Origin: an uncultured Verrucomicrobiae bacterium
Lineage (GTDB): Bacteria; Verrucomicrobiota; Verrucomicrobiia; Limisphaerales; UBA1100
Length of the DNA stretch: 64,000 bases
Assembly: GCA_937775205.1 (NCBI GenBank)
Contig: CALKBX010000008.1
Coordinates: forward strand, 124,001-188,000
Direction of reading: 5' to 3'
The translations under genes were made by a program, and so were the position numbers. The notes under the pieces are model-generated. The model had not been told where the DNA came from, did no database searches, and saw nothing but the letters and a program-made list of their open reading frames with translations. Below, one piece after another: positions 9,339-19,639 of this stretch; the stretch's first letter is position 1; each line of letters begins with the position of its first letter.

Positions 9339-9929
9339 ATGAGCGATTCTCTTAACGTAATGGCCGTGGTCGGTAGTTTGCAGGAAAAATCCGTCACCCG
9401 CGTCGCCGTGCGGCACGTGGCCGATGGGCTCAAAGTCGCCGGTTGCACCGTCGATTGGCTGGATCTCGCCGAGGCCAATTTGCCGATGGTGAATACTGAC
9501 ACCACCTTCAGCGCCGCCCATTACGAACCGTTGAAGGACCGCGTGGTGGCGGCCGATGTGTTTGTGCTGGGCACGCCGGATTATCACGGGAGCATCAGCG
9601 GGGCGATGAAGAATTTCCTCGATCATTTCTGGAAAGAATTCACCGGCAAACTTTTCGCGCCGATGGTTGCCAGCCACGAAAAAGGCCTTACCGCCCACGA
9701 CCAAATGCGAACGGTGGCGCGCCAATGCTACGCTTGGAGCCTCCCCTACGCCGTCAGCTTCATGGAAAAAGAAGACGTGGCCGACGGCAAAATCATCAGC
9801 GACAAATTTCGCGATCGATTAGAAATGATGACCCGAGACGTGCAAGTGTACGGCGGTTTGCTTGCCACCCAACGCCAAGCGGATCTTGCGGGCACCGATC
9901 CAACTTTCCTCGCTCAGTTGCGGAAATAA
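9339..9929 (+). CDS. NAD(P)H-dependent FMN reductase family
   Basis: Flavodoxin-like: VVGSLQEKSVTR...VFVLGTPDYHGSISGAMKNFLDHFWKEFTGKLFAPMVAS. Confidence 0.88.
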   Translation: MSDSLNVMAVVGSLQEKSVTRVAVRHVADGLKVAGCTVDWLDLAEANLPMVNTDTTFSAAHYEPLKDRVVAADVFVLGTPDYHGSISGAMKNFLDHFWKEFTGKLFAPMVASHEKGLTAHDQMRTVARQCYAWSLPYAVSFMEKEDVADGKIISDKFRDRLEMMTRDVQVYGGLLATQRQADLAGTDPTFLAQLRK

Positions 9930-9931
9930 AA

Positions 9932-11204
9932 TTATCCCAAAGGCGGCAGTACTTTGTCCACTCGGGCGCGTTTGAGGCGGGCGAAGACGGGGAGGCCTTG
10001 TTCGGTGGGGAGGTGGAGTTCGCCTTGGATTAGTGGGCGGGCGTAGGTAATGAATTTTTCGTTGGGCAACCAGCCGTCTTCGTCGATCCAATCGCGCGGG
10101 ATGGTGCGTTCCTGGTTAGCGATATCTTCGAGCGGTTGCAGCGCGGTGCCCCACATATAGGGTTCGTCGCTTTGGCGGACGAGCTTCACCATAAACCCGC
10201 TCTCGCCCTCGATGGCCGCGCGCACGGCTGCTTCGCCGCAGGCAAAGGCTTCTTCCACATCGGTTTCGCTGGCGTAGTGGGCGGCGGCGCGTTGGGCGTA
10301 CCCGAGCTTCACGGTGCGGGTTTTTAAGTTCAACGCGGGCTCAACGATTTCCGCCAAGCGATCGGCGGCACCGGCGAGCACGGGATGGCCGAAGGAATCG
10401 AGCTTTTCTTTGTCCGCGCCGATCTCGTTGCCTTCGGCGTCCTTGAGCCCTTCGCCGACGACGACCACGCAGCAGCCGTGTTGCGCGACGGTTGCTTTCA
10501 CCTTCGCAATGAACTGCTTCTTCTTCAAACGCAATTTCCGGCAACAAAATAATGTGCGGCGGATCTTCCGGCTCGCGCTTGGCAAGCACCGTGCCGGCGG
10601 CGATCCAACCGGCGGCGCGGCCCATCACTTCGATGATGCAGCAGGAACCGTCGTCGGTGGCCATGCTGCGAACGTCGGCGCCCACTTCCATCACGGTAGT
10701 GGCGTTGTACTTGATGACACTGCCGTAGCCGGGGGTGTGATCGGTGTGTGGCAAGTCGTTATCAATCGTCTTGGGCACGCCGATGGCGCGCAAATCATAG
10801 CCGCGCTTTTGGGCTTCGAGATGCACTTTATTGGTGGTGTCTTGGCTGTCATTGCCGCCGGCATAAAAAAAGTAGCGGATGTTGTGCGCTTCGATGACTT
10901 CGAAGAGCCGTTTCATATCGGCCTCGGCTTGCTTCGGATCGGTCTTGAAATCGATTTTATAACGGCACGTGCCCAGCGCGGCGGCGGGCGTGTGCTTGAG
11001 GCGCTGGATGTCGCTGGTGTTTTCCTCGCCGATATCGACCAGCTCTTCGCGCAGGATGCCGTACACGCCATTGAGGCCGCCGTAAATTTCCTCAATGCAC
11101 TCGTGCTTGCCGGCTTCGCAAATCACACCGGCCACGCTGGAGTTGATCACCGCCGTGGGTCCGCCGCTTTGTGCCACCAATAAGTTGCCTAATAATTCCG
11201 CCAT
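9932..11204 (-). pseudogene. 6-phosphofructokinase (PPi-dependent type), interrupted by a +1 frameshift
   Basis: MAELLGNLLVAQSGGPTAVINSS; GGNDSQDT; PKTIDNDLPHTDHTPGYGS; coding continues in another frame (KKQFIAKVKATVAQHGCCVVVVGEGLKD) after GAAGAAGAAGCAG at about 10516-10528. Confidence 0.85.
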
Positions 11205-11312
11205 CAAATAAAGGGCCGGAACGATGCCAACCGGCGAGGGGTGTGTCAAAACGAAAGGGAAAGAAAGGAATGGTGGGGGTGGCGAGTAAAGAGTAGTGGA
11301 AACCCCCGAATC

Positions 11313-11341
11313 TTGAACCGCGCCCATTTCTCTGCTAGGCT
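11313..11341 (+). promoter_or_regulatory. Putative promoter of leuCD (TTGAAC-N17-TAGGCT)
   Basis: -35 11313-11318, -10 11336-11341. Confidence 0.55.
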
Positions 11342-11356
11342 ACCCCGCTCACTCGT

Positions 11357-12769
11357 ATGGGACAGAATTTATATCATAAAGTTTTTGATCGGCATTGCGT
11401 GGCGCAACTGGCTTCGGGGCAGTTCCAGCTTTTTATTGGGCTGCATCTCATTCACGAGGTCACCTCGCCGCAGGCGTTTGCGATGGTGCGCGAGCAAAAC
11501 CTCAGCGTGCCTTTCCCCGAACTCACCTTCGCCACCGTGGACCACATCATCCCCACCACCGGCGCGGGCCGCCAACGGCCGCTGCAGGATCCGCTGGCGG
11601 AGGAGATGCTGCAGCACATCGAGCAAAACACCGCCGACTTTGGCATCAACTTTTTTTCGCCGGACAAAAACGATCAAGGCATCGTCCACGTCATCGGTCC
11701 CGAGCGTGGGCTCACGCAGCCGGGGATGACCATTGCCTGCGGCGACTCGCACACCTCCACCCACGGCGCGTTTGGAACGCTCGCCTTCGGCATTGGCACC
11801 AGTCAAGTGGCCGATGTGCTCGCCACGCAAACGCTCGCGATGGCAAAGCTCAAAGTGCGACGCATTAATTTTACCGGCGCGCTGCAGCCGGGCGTTTATG
11901 CGAAGGATGTCGCGCTCGCGTACATCAACCTCCTCGGCGTCAACGGCGGCGTGGGCTTCGCGTACGAGTTTGGCGGCGAGGTCATCGATCGAATGACGAT
12001 GGAAGAGCGGATGACTGTTTGCAATATGTCCATCGAAGGCGGCGCGCGTTGCGGTTATGTGAACCCCGACCAAACGACTTTCGATTACCTCAAAGGCCGC
12101 GACTACTGTCCCGAAGGCGAAGCGTGGGAACGCGCCGTGGCCGATTGGCAAAGCCTCGCCAGCGATGCCGATGCGGATTACGACGACGTCATCGAAATCA
12201 AAGGCGAAGACATCGAGCCTTTCGTCACGTGGGGCATCACGCCTGCGCAATCGGTGGGCGTCGCGCAGAATTTGCCCGCCGTTGATTCATTTGCCGAGGC
12301 CGACCAGCTCGTCGTGCGCGAGGCGTACGAGTACATGAGTTTTGAGGAAGGCCAACCCATCGTCGGCACGCCGGTGGATGTCGTCTTCATTGGCTCCTGC
12401 ACTAACGGCCGGATGTCCGATCTGCGTGAGGCGGCAAAATTTGTGAAAGGCAAAAAAGTTGCCGCCGGTGTGCGCGCGCTCGCCGTGCCCGGCTCGCAGG
12501 AAGTCGCCCGCCAAGCCATCGCCGAAGGGCTCGACAAAGTTTTTGATGAAGCCGGTTTCCAATGGCGCGAAGCCGGTTGCAGCATGTGCCTCGCGATGAA
12601 TCCCGACCAACTGCAGGGCAACGAAATCAGCGCCAGCACCTCCAACCGAAATTTCAAAGGCCGCCAAGGCTCGCCCACCGGCCGGACATTATTGATGAGC
12701 CCCGCGATGGCCGCCGTCGCCGCTGTGGAAGGGAAGGTCACCGACGTGCGCAATCATTTGGAGAATTAA
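11357..12769 (+). CDS. leuC: 3-isopropylmalate dehydratase large subunit
   Basis: [62 protein letters not shown]. Confidence 0.97.
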   Translation: MGQNLYHKVFDRHCVAQLASGQFQLFIGLHLIHEVTSPQAFAMVREQNLSVPFPELTFATVDHIIPTTGAGRQRPLQDPLAEEMLQHIEQNTADFGINFFSPDKNDQGIVHVIGPERGLTQPGMTIACGDSHTSTHGAFGTLAFGIGTSQVADVLATQTLAMAKLKVRRINFTGALQPGVYAKDVALAYINLLGVNGGVGFAYEFGGEVIDRMTMEERMTVCNMSIEGGARCGYVNPDQTTFDYLKGRDYCPEGEAWERAVADWQSLASDADADYDDVIEIKGEDIEPFVTWGITPAQSVGVAQNLPAVDSFAEADQLVVREAYEYMSFEEGQPIVGTPVDVVFIGSCTNGRMSDLREAAKFVKGKKVAAGVRALAVPGSQEVARQAIAEGLDKVFDEAGFQWREAGCSMCLAMNPDQLQGNEISASTSNRNFKGRQGSPTGRTLLMSPAMAAVAAVEGKVTDVRNHLEN

Positions 12770-12770
12770 A

Positions 12771-13379
12771 ATGGCAGGCAAAATAGTAACTGAAATCACC
12801 GGCCCCGGCATTCCGCTGCGGGGGAACGACATCGACACGGATCGCATCGTCCCCGCGCGGTTTTTGAAATGCGTCACCTTCGATGGCATCGGCGAGCACG
12901 CTTTTACCGACGACATTAAGGGGCTCGCCGCCAAAGGCGAAACCCATTCCTTCGCCGATGCCCGTTTCGCCAATGCCGCCGTGCTTGTTGCCAACCAAAA
13001 CTTCGGCTGTGGTTCCAGCCGCGAGCACGCGCCGCAATCGCTCCAACGCTGGGGCATCCGCGCCATCATTGCCGAGAGCTATTCCGAAATTTTTTATGGC
13101 AATTGCGTCTCGCTCGCGATCCCGTGCTTCACCGCCGACCACGAAACCTGTGCCCAACTCCAAGCCGCCATCGAGAGCAACCCCGAAGGCGAACTCAAGC
13201 TCGACATTGCCGCCGCCACCGCCACCGGCCCGTGCGGCACCATCGCTCTGCAAATTCAACCCGGCGCCCAATCCCAATTCCTCGACGGCTCCTGGAACGC
13301 CCGCGCCGGTCTTTTGGAAAACTTGGATCAAGCCAAAGCCGTTGCCGAAAACATCCCCTACGTTTCCAACTACGCGTAG
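12771..13379 (+). CDS. leuD: 3-isopropylmalate dehydratase small subunit
   Basis: GNDIDTDRIVPARFLKCVTFDGIGEHAF; NQNFGCGSSREHAPQSLQRWGIRAIIAESYSEIFYGNC. Confidence 0.97.
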   Translation: MAGKIVTEITGPGIPLRGNDIDTDRIVPARFLKCVTFDGIGEHAFTDDIKGLAAKGETHSFADARFANAAVLVANQNFGCGSSREHAPQSLQRWGIRAIIAESYSEIFYGNCVSLAIPCFTADHETCAQLQAAIESNPEGELKLDIAAATATGPCGTIALQIQPGAQSQFLDGSWNARAGLLENLDQAKAVAENIPYVSNYA

Positions 13380-13385
13380 CCGCAA

Positions 13386-13439
13386 GTAGGGCGAGCTCTC
13401 CGAGCGCGCCGCGGCGGTTTCGGAGTAAACCGCCCTACC
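13386..13439. repeat. Modular palindromic element (copy R3)
   Basis: GTAGGGCGagctc...CGGCGGTTTcggagtAAACCGCCCTACC, 7 nt after leuD stop. Confidence 0.75.
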
Positions 13440-13445
13440 TTTGAC

Positions 13446-13474
13446 TTGGCCCGCACGTTGGTTTCGCATAACTT
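13446..13474 (+). promoter_or_regulatory. Putative promoter of the ABC operon (TTGGCC-N17-TAACTT)
   Basis: -10 ends 8 nt before ATG 13483. Confidence 0.5.
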
Positions 13475-13482
13475 CCGCGCGG

Positions 13483-14409
13483 ATGTCTGCCGCGATTATT
13501 GAGTGTAGTGGGGTGACCAAACTTTTTGGTGACTTTGCGGCGCTTAATAATGTTTCGCTCAGTGTGTCGCCGGGCACGATTGGTTTGCTTGGGCCCAATG
13601 GCGCGGGGAAATCCACCCTCATGAAATGCTTGCTGCAGTTGCATCCCATTTCGATGGGCGGCGCGCGGTTGCTCGGGCGCGATGTGGGCAGCGAGGGCCG
13701 CGAGATTCGCACGCGCGTGGGCTACGCGCCGGAGCAGGATTGCCTCATCTCGGGGATGGTCGGCTGCGAGTATGTGACTTACTGCGCACAGCTCAACGGG
13801 CTGCCGTTTCAGGAGGCGCGGCAGCGGGCGCACGAGATGCTCGATTTCGTGGGGATGGGACAGGAGCGCTATCGCGCGGTGGACACGTATTCCACCGGCA
13901 TGAAGCAGCGAGTGAAACTGGCGCAGGCGATTGTGCACGATCCGGAATTGGTTTTCCTTGATGAACCCACCAACGGCCTCGACCCAAAAGGGCGTGAGCA
14001 AATTTTGCAGCTCGTGGAGAGCTTGTGGAAGCAGCACCAAATTTCCGTGGTGCTCTCCTCGCATTTATTGCAGGACGTGGATCGCATTTGCGGCGAGATC
14101 ATCATCATCGCCCGTGGCGAGGTGCTGGTGCAGGACACTTTGAAAAATCTCAAGGCGCGCCGCGCGGGGTTTGCCGAATTGGTGGTGGAAGGCGAACACC
14201 AACGTGTGCTGGAAATTCTCCGCGCCAACGAATGCACCTGCGAACTGGAATCCAACGGCCACATCACCGTGAAGCACGGGCGCGCGAGCCTCACGCCGGT
14301 TTTGAAATTTTTGCGCGACGAAGGCGTCCACCCCATCGAAGCACTGCCCAGCCCCAACGCCTTGGAGGAGGTTTTCCTTCAAGCCCTCTCGACTCATGGC
14401 CCAGATTGA
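13483..14409 (+). CDS. ABC transporter ATP-binding protein
   Basis: Walker A GPNGAGKS; signature YSTGMKQRVKLAQA; Walker B LVFLDEPTNGLD. Confidence 0.95.
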   Translation: MSAAIIECSGVTKLFGDFAALNNVSLSVSPGTIGLLGPNGAGKSTLMKCLLQLHPISMGGARLLGRDVGSEGREIRTRVGYAPEQDCLISGMVGCEYVTYCAQLNGLPFQEARQRAHEMLDFVGMGQERYRAVDTYSTGMKQRVKLAQAIVHDPELVFLDEPTNGLDPKGREQILQLVESLWKQHQISVVLSSHLLQDVDRICGEIIIIARGEVLVQDTLKNLKARRAGFAELVVEGEHQRVLEILRANECTCELESNGHITVKHGRASLTPVLKFLRDEGVHPIEALPSPNALEEVFLQALSTHGPD

Positions 14410-15403
14410 TTCCAGCTACACGCATCGCGACGGCGAGACGCGCGGCATCGGTTATCGCCGTTGGGTGATCGCCCAAGCCACGCTCACCGCGTGCCTCAAG
14501 GTAAAGGGCATGCGTTGGGTGGTGTGGTCGTGTTGGATTTACGCATTTCTGCAGGGGGTTTTCCTGTTTGGGTTCGGCCAGCTGATGGATCAAGACAGCG
14601 CGGTGTACGCGTTCATTACGGAAAATCTTGGGTTCTTCAAGGTCATCGGGCCGATGTTTCAGGGTTGGGCGGAGGAGAATCCGCGCATTGCCATTGGCAT
14701 GACGTACAACTTGTTTTTCTACATCTTCACCGGCGCGATTGTGTCTTCGCTAACGCTTTCGTTGGTGGCTTTGGGCATAGCGATTCCGCGGCTGATTACC
14801 AGCGATCTGTCCAGCCGCGCGATCACCATTTATTCGTCGAAAGCCGTAAGCCGTTTCGATTATTGCCTCGGCAAGTTTGGCGGGGTGCTGCTGCTGCTCA
14901 CCCTCACTTGGCTGGGGCCAACGCTGGTCACGTGGATGATGGGAAATTTAATGGCGCCCAAAATTTCGTTTTTTTGGCACACCGCACCGGCGCTGTTGCA
15001 TTCGGTGGCGTTTGTGGGGTCGGGTATGGTGATTTTGGGGCTGATGGCGCTGGGTGTCTCGGCGATGACGTCGAGCCCGCGCACGGCCACGTCGATTTGG
15101 GTGGGGGTGCTGCTGCTGGGCGTGGTGCTCTCGGGCATTGGAATGGGCTCAAAAAATTATTGGCTGCAGTACCTGAGTTTTTGGTTCGACCTCGAGCTGC
15201 TGCAGCGCTGGATTTTTGATATCGGCGGAGACTTTAGAGAATTGGATGCCGAGTTTCCGGGCATCACGGAGGGGGGGGTATTCCAACAAATGAAAAACCG
15301 CCTCGACGTCACAGCGAATAACGTGGCGGTGGCCATCTCCTGCCTCAGCCTATTGGGCGGCGCGGCTTTGTTGACGCTTTACAAAAAGGTGAAACCCGAA
15401 TGA
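14396..15403 (+). CDS. ABC-2 type transporter permease
   Basis: Multiple hydrophobic segments; overlaps the ATPase gene. Confidence 0.85.
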   Translation: MAQIDSSYTHRDGETRGIGYRRWVIAQATLTACLKVKGMRWVVWSCWIYAFLQGVFLFGFGQLMDQDSAVYAFITENLGFFKVIGPMFQGWAEENPRIAIGMTYNLFFYIFTGAIVSSLTLSLVALGIAIPRLITSDLSSRAITIYSSKAVSRFDYCLGKFGGVLLLLTLTWLGPTLVTWMMGNLMAPKISFFWHTAPALLHSVAFVGSGMVILGLMALGVSAMTSSPRTATSIWVGVLLLGVVLSGIGMGSKNYWLQYLSFWFDLELLQRWIFDIGGDFRELDAEFPGITEGGVFQQMKNRLDVTANNVAVAISCLSLLGGAALLTLYKKVKPE

Positions 15404-16350
15404 GCACCGCGAGCACAACGCCGGTCATCCAAGCTGCCGAGCTGAGCCGTTGGTATGGCATCGTGATGGGGCTGAACAATATCAGTTTTGACATCGGCCC
15501 CGGCCTTACCGGATTGGTCGGCCCCAATGGCGCGGGCAAGAGCACGCTCATCAAAATCATCACCGGTCAGTTGCGGCCCAGTGACGGCGAGCTGACGGTG
15601 TTTGGCATGCAACCGTGGAACAATCCCGACGTGCTGCGCGAGATTGGCTTTTGTCCGGAAGACGATGCACTGCCCGATCGCCTGCGGGCGCGCACGTGGC
15701 TGCGCGGCTTGGCGATGCTCTCGGGCATCGCGTCCTCCGCCGCGCCGGATCACGTGGACGCCATTCTCGATCGCGTAAAACTCGAGCGCGTGCATTGGGA
15801 AAAACCGCTCGGCCAATTTTCCAAGGGCATGCGCCAACGCGTGAAGCTCGCGCAAGCGCTGCTGCACCATCCGCGTTTGTTGGTTTTGGATGAACCGATG
15901 AACGGGCTCGACCCCATGGGGCGGCAGGACATCCAGCGCATTCTTAAACAACTCGCCGCCGAAGGCACCACGGTGCTGATCAGCAGCCATATTTTGCACG
16001 AGTTGGAGGCGCTGTGTCCGGAGATTTTGATTCTCAACTGGGGCCGCGTGATCGCCAGCGGCAGCCAGCTCGCGCTCCAACGCCGCCTGCAAGGCACCGA
16101 GGCCAACCTCCACATCCGCTGCAGTGATCCCTTGCGCTTCACGCGCGTGCTCTTCGAGGCCGATCTGTTGCTGGGCTTCGATAGCACTGGCGACGATGGC
16201 AACGAAGGCGGGCTGGATTTGCGCGTGAAAGACCCCCGGCGTTTCAGCGATTCGCTCGTCGATTTGCTAACCGACAACAACATTGCCCTGCACGAACTGC
16301 GCAGCCGCGACCGGTCGCTGCAGGATATTTTTGAAAAGATGACCGAATGA
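15400..16350 (+). CDS. ABC transporter ATP-binding protein
   Basis: GPNGAGKSTLIKIITGQLRP; FSKGMRQRVKLAQALLHHPRLLVLDEPMNGLDPMGR; 4-nt ATGA overlap. Confidence 0.95.
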   Translation: MSTASTTPVIQAAELSRWYGIVMGLNNISFDIGPGLTGLVGPNGAGKSTLIKIITGQLRPSDGELTVFGMQPWNNPDVLREIGFCPEDDALPDRLRARTWLRGLAMLSGIASSAAPDHVDAILDRVKLERVHWEKPLGQFSKGMRQRVKLAQALLHHPRLLVLDEPMNGLDPMGRQDIQRILKQLAAEGTTVLISSHILHELEALCPEILILNWGRVIASGSQLALQRRLQGTEANLHIRCSDPLRFTRVLFEADLLLGFDSTGDDGNEGGLDLRVKDPRRFSDSLVDLLTDNNIALHELRSRDRSLQDIFEKMTE

Positions 16351-17153
16351 GCCAGGATCCTTCCATGCTACCCACGGTTCATTTCGGCGGCGCGCTGCGC
16401 GGAATGTGGGCGCTCGTGTGGGCGCAACACTGCACCACCCGTGCCTTTATCCGACTTGGGCTCGGCGCCGCTGCGTTGGGTTTTCTCATGCTGCTCACTA
16501 TCAATAGCGGGAACGAAAAGGGTTGGCTCGAATGGGTGGTCGGAATTTATCTGCATTTCTTAATCCCACTCACCTGCCTCAACGTGTGCGGCTCTATGAT
16601 GCGCGCCGAAGTGCAGGCCAACACGCTCAGCTTTTTGTGCACCCGCCCGCTGCGCCGGCACACACTATATTTTCTGCAGTACCTCTGCCACGTGGGTTGG
16701 CTGCAGTTGGTGTTCTTGGTGGGCACACTCGCGCTCTTCGCGGTGGGCGCGGTGAAACAAATCGAGGGCTTGGGCGCGTTGCTGCCGATGATGTTGCTCA
16801 CACAAATACTCGCCATCTTTGCGTGGAGCGCGCTGGCGGGGTTGCTCGGTTTGGTGCACCAACGTTTTGTGGTCATCGGCATTCTCTACTGGCTCGTGGT
16901 GGAGATGGGCCTCGGCATGGTTGAATCGAGCAACATCAATCAGCTCTCCATCCTGCGACACGTCCATACATTGATGGCGCAAAACAAAATGGTCTTGAGC
17001 GTGATGGTGGAAGGCGAATCCCAATGGGCCGCCGCCGCCCCGTTCACCGCCGGGTTTGTGCTCATCGGTGCCACTCTATTTTTTCTTGCCGCCGGCGCGG
17101 CTTTGTTTACCTACCGCGAATATCTCCCCTCGCAGGAGGCCGGCCAACAATGA
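16347..17153 (+). CDS. ABC-2 type transporter permease-like membrane protein
   Basis: Hydrophobic, ATGA overlap with the upstream ATPase. Confidence 0.85.
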   Translation: MSQDPSMLPTVHFGGALRGMWALVWAQHCTTRAFIRLGLGAAALGFLMLLTINSGNEKGWLEWVVGIYLHFLIPLTCLNVCGSMMRAEVQANTLSFLCTRPLRRHTLYFLQYLCHVGWLQLVFLVGTLALFAVGAVKQIEGLGALLPMMLLTQILAIFAWSALAGLLGLVHQRFVVIGILYWLVVEMGLGMVESSNINQLSILRHVHTLMAQNKMVLSVMVEGESQWAAAAPFTAGFVLIGATLFFLAAGAALFTYREYLPSQEAGQQ

Positions 17154-17491
17154 TCATTTACCACAACCCCCGCTGCTCCAAAAGCCGCCAAGCACTGGCG
17201 TTACTGCGGGAGAATGGCGTGGAGCCCGAAGTCATCGAATACCTCAAAACACCGCCCACCAAATCCGCCCTGCGCGATTTGCTGCGCAAGCTGGATTTAA
17301 GCGCGCACGACATCCTTCGCGCTAAAGAGGATGAATACAAAAAACTCGGCCTCTCGCCAGACACCGCCGAAAACAAAATCCTCGCCGCCATCGCAGCGAA
17401 CCCCATCCTCCTCGAGCGCCCCATCATCATCAAAGGAAACCGCGCCCTCATCGGCCGCCCACCGGAAAACGTGCTGGAGCTGCTCCGGTAA
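17150..17491 (+). CDS. ArsC/YffB/Spx-family arsenate reductase-like protein (glutaredoxin type)
   Basis: IIYHNPRCSKSRQALALLRENGVEPEVIEYLKTPPT; RPIIIKGNRALIGRPPENVLELL; ATGA overlap with the permease. Confidence 0.9.
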   Translation: MIIYHNPRCSKSRQALALLRENGVEPEVIEYLKTPPTKSALRDLLRKLDLSAHDILRAKEDEYKKLGLSPDTAENKILAAIAANPILLERPIIIKGNRALIGRPPENVLELLR

Positions 17492-17688
17492 GGCCGCGCT
17501 TCTTCGCGTCCCGGCCAAGGAAAGGGCAAGATTCCCTTGATCCATTTGTTGTCACCCTCACAGAGACAAATGCACCCCTTTAAAACCCAACAAAAAATTC
17601 ACCCAAAATGAAGAAACTTTATTGTTTACATTAACTGAAACAGTGATACAACCTCCGGCGACCTCAACCCAATAAAAAGAAGAATACT

Positions 17689-18005
17689 ATGGCAAAACCT
17701 GAAAAGAAAAAAGCGGGCCGCCCAAAGGGCAGCAAAAACAAAGCGCAAAAACCGGGCCGTCCAAGGGCAGCAAAACGTCAGAAAAAACGGGCCGTCCGAA
17801 GGGCAGCACGAACGTTAAGAAAAAACCGGGCCGCCCAAAGGCCAGCACGAACAAGGTTGGACGTCCTAAAGCCTCCGCATCGCAGGCTTCCGGCGCAACC
17901 CGCACCATGACTCTCTCGACTTCGTTGGCCGATAAGATTCAGGGACTAACCCTGCTTGGCAAGGGCGGCGACATCGAGGCCGCACTGGATAAGTTGATCA
18001 AATAA
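17689..18005 (+). pseudogene. Small basic AT-hook-like (GRPKGS-repeat) protein, single-nt frameshift
   Basis: Adding one A at 17761-17766 (CCAAGGGC to CCAAAGGGC) restores a 105-aa ORF: MAKPEKKKAGRPKGSKNKAQKPGRPKGSKTSEKTGRPKGSTNVKKKPGRPKASTNKVGRPKAS...LADKIQGLTLLGKGGDIEAALDKLIK*. Confidence 0.8.
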
Positions 18006-18048
18006 CTCTGACGCGAAAAACAGTAGTTCGACGTAAGTCTGTTTTATG

Positions 18049-18074
18049 CCGCCCTGCAACGGGCGGTTTTTTTT
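18049..18074 (+). terminator. Rho-independent terminator
   Basis: CCGCCC-tgcaac-GGGCGG followed by TTTTTTTT. Confidence 0.9.
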
Positions 18075-18134
18075 GTCAAAAAATAATCCGCAAAAACTGT
18101 GCAATCTGTGTCTCAAGTTTTGCGAATCTGAGAC

Positions 18135-18163
18135 TTGCCCCGCTAAAATTACTCCGTCACACT
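18135..18163 (+). promoter_or_regulatory. Putative promoter of sulfatase (TTGCCC-N17-CACACT)
   Basis: -10 ends 9 nt before ATG 18173. Confidence 0.5.
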
Positions 18164-18172
18164 CTCCCACCC

Positions 18173-19627
18173 ATGAAACGCCTCCTGCTCTGCATCTTAT
18201 TCATTTTATCCGCACCCTCCGTCCTATCTAAAACCCCCAACATCCTCTGGATCGTCGGCGAAAATTTCTCGCTCGACCTCGCCTGTTACGGCCAGAAAAA
18301 CGTCCGCACCCCCAACCTCGACCGGCTCGCCCGCGAGGGCACGCGGTACACGAAAGTTTATTCCACCTCGCCCGTGTGCGCGCCGAGCCGTTCCGCGCTC
18401 ATGACCGGTTGGTACGCCACCACCACCGATATGCACCACATGCGCAGCCATCGCACCGACGGCTGGCGGCTCCCGGTCGGCGTGCGGCCCATCACGCATT
18501 TGCTCAAGGACGCCGGTTATCACACCGCCAACATCACCCACATCGGCAAACGCATCGTGGGCACCGGCAAACTCGATTTGAATTTCGCCGCCGAAGGCCC
18601 CGTGTACGCCGGCAAAAACTGGGCTGACCTCAAAAAGAAACAGCCCTTCTTCGCGCAGATCAATATGCCCGAAGCCGAGTATGATATATATGACCGCAAG
18701 TCCGCCGAGAAACCGCGCGTCAAATGGGTCGGCGAAGAATGGCATCCCAAAATCGCCACGCCCGAAAACGTCACGCCGCCGCCCTATTATCCCGACCACA
18801 AAATCACCCGCGAAGAATGGGCGCGGTACTTAAACTCCGTCAGCGGCACCGACGTCCGCATCGGCTGGATTCTCGACCAACTCCGCAAGGACGGCCTCAG
18901 CGAAAACACCATCGTCATTTTCTTCGCCGACAACGGCCGGCTCGATGCCCGCGGCATCCACTGGTGCTGGGACAGCGGGCTGCACGTGCCGATGATTATC
19001 CGTTACCCCAAAGCAGTAAAAGCCCCGCGCCAGATCAAAGCCAACCGCGTGGACCCCCAAGTGCTCAGCCTGCTCGACCTCACCGCCACCACCCTTTGGA
19101 TGGCCGGCATCCCCAAACCCTTCGGCATGCAAAGCCGCGTCTTCCTTGGCCCCCACGCCGAGCCGCCGCGCACCTACGCCTTCGCCGCGCGCGACCGCAT
19201 CGACGAAACCCAAGTCCGCCTCCGCTCCGTCCACGGCCCGCGCTTTCATTACATCCGCAACTACACCCAAGGCGCCGGCTTCCTCACCCTAAACCGCTAC
19301 AAAGAAAAATGTTTTCTAGTAAAACCATTAATGCGCCAACTCCACGCCGCCGGCAAACTAACCGGCCCCGCCGCCGACCTCATGAAACCCTTCCCCCGCG
19401 AAATGCTCTACGACACCCGCCTCGACCCCCACGAAATAAAAAACCTAGCCACCTCCAAAAACCCCATCCACCAAGCCGCCCTAAAACGCCTCCGCGCCGC
19501 CTTGGATACGTGGCAAACCGCCACCAACGACCGAGGCCACATCCCCGAGCCCACAGAAGTCGTTGCCCCCTTCACCCAAGAAATGCACAATTGGTTCGGC
19601 ACGCCGGATTGGGTGAAAGAGAAGTAA
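18173..19627 (+). CDS. Sulfatase (secreted)
   Basis: Signal peptide; NILWIVGENFS; CAPSRSALMTG formylglycine motif. Confidence 0.95.
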   Translation: MKRLLLCILFILSAPSVLSKTPNILWIVGENFSLDLACYGQKNVRTPNLDRLAREGTRYTKVYSTSPVCAPSRSALMTGWYATTTDMHHMRSHRTDGWRLPVGVRPITHLLKDAGYHTANITHIGKRIVGTGKLDLNFAAEGPVYAGKNWADLKKKQPFFAQINMPEAEYDIYDRKSAEKPRVKWVGEEWHPKIATPENVTPPPYYPDHKITREEWARYLNSVSGTDVRIGWILDQLRKDGLSENTIVIFFADNGRLDARGIHWCWDSGLHVPMIIRYPKAVKAPRQIKANRVDPQVLSLLDLTATTLWMAGIPKPFGMQSRVFLGPHAEPPRTYAFAARDRIDETQVRLRSVHGPRFHYIRNYTQGAGFLTLNRYKEKCFLVKPLMRQLHAAGKLTGPAADLMKPFPREMLYDTRLDPHEIKNLATSKNPIHQAALKRLRAALDTWQTATNDRGHIPEPTEVVAPFTQEMHNWFGTPDWVKEK

Positions 19628-19639
19628 AAATGAAATCCC

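Noticed and set aside
8259-17491. Arsenic resistance island suggested by two arsC-type genes
   Set aside because: The two ArsC proteins belong to unrelated families about 9 kb apart, with no arsR, acr3/arsB or arsA between them.
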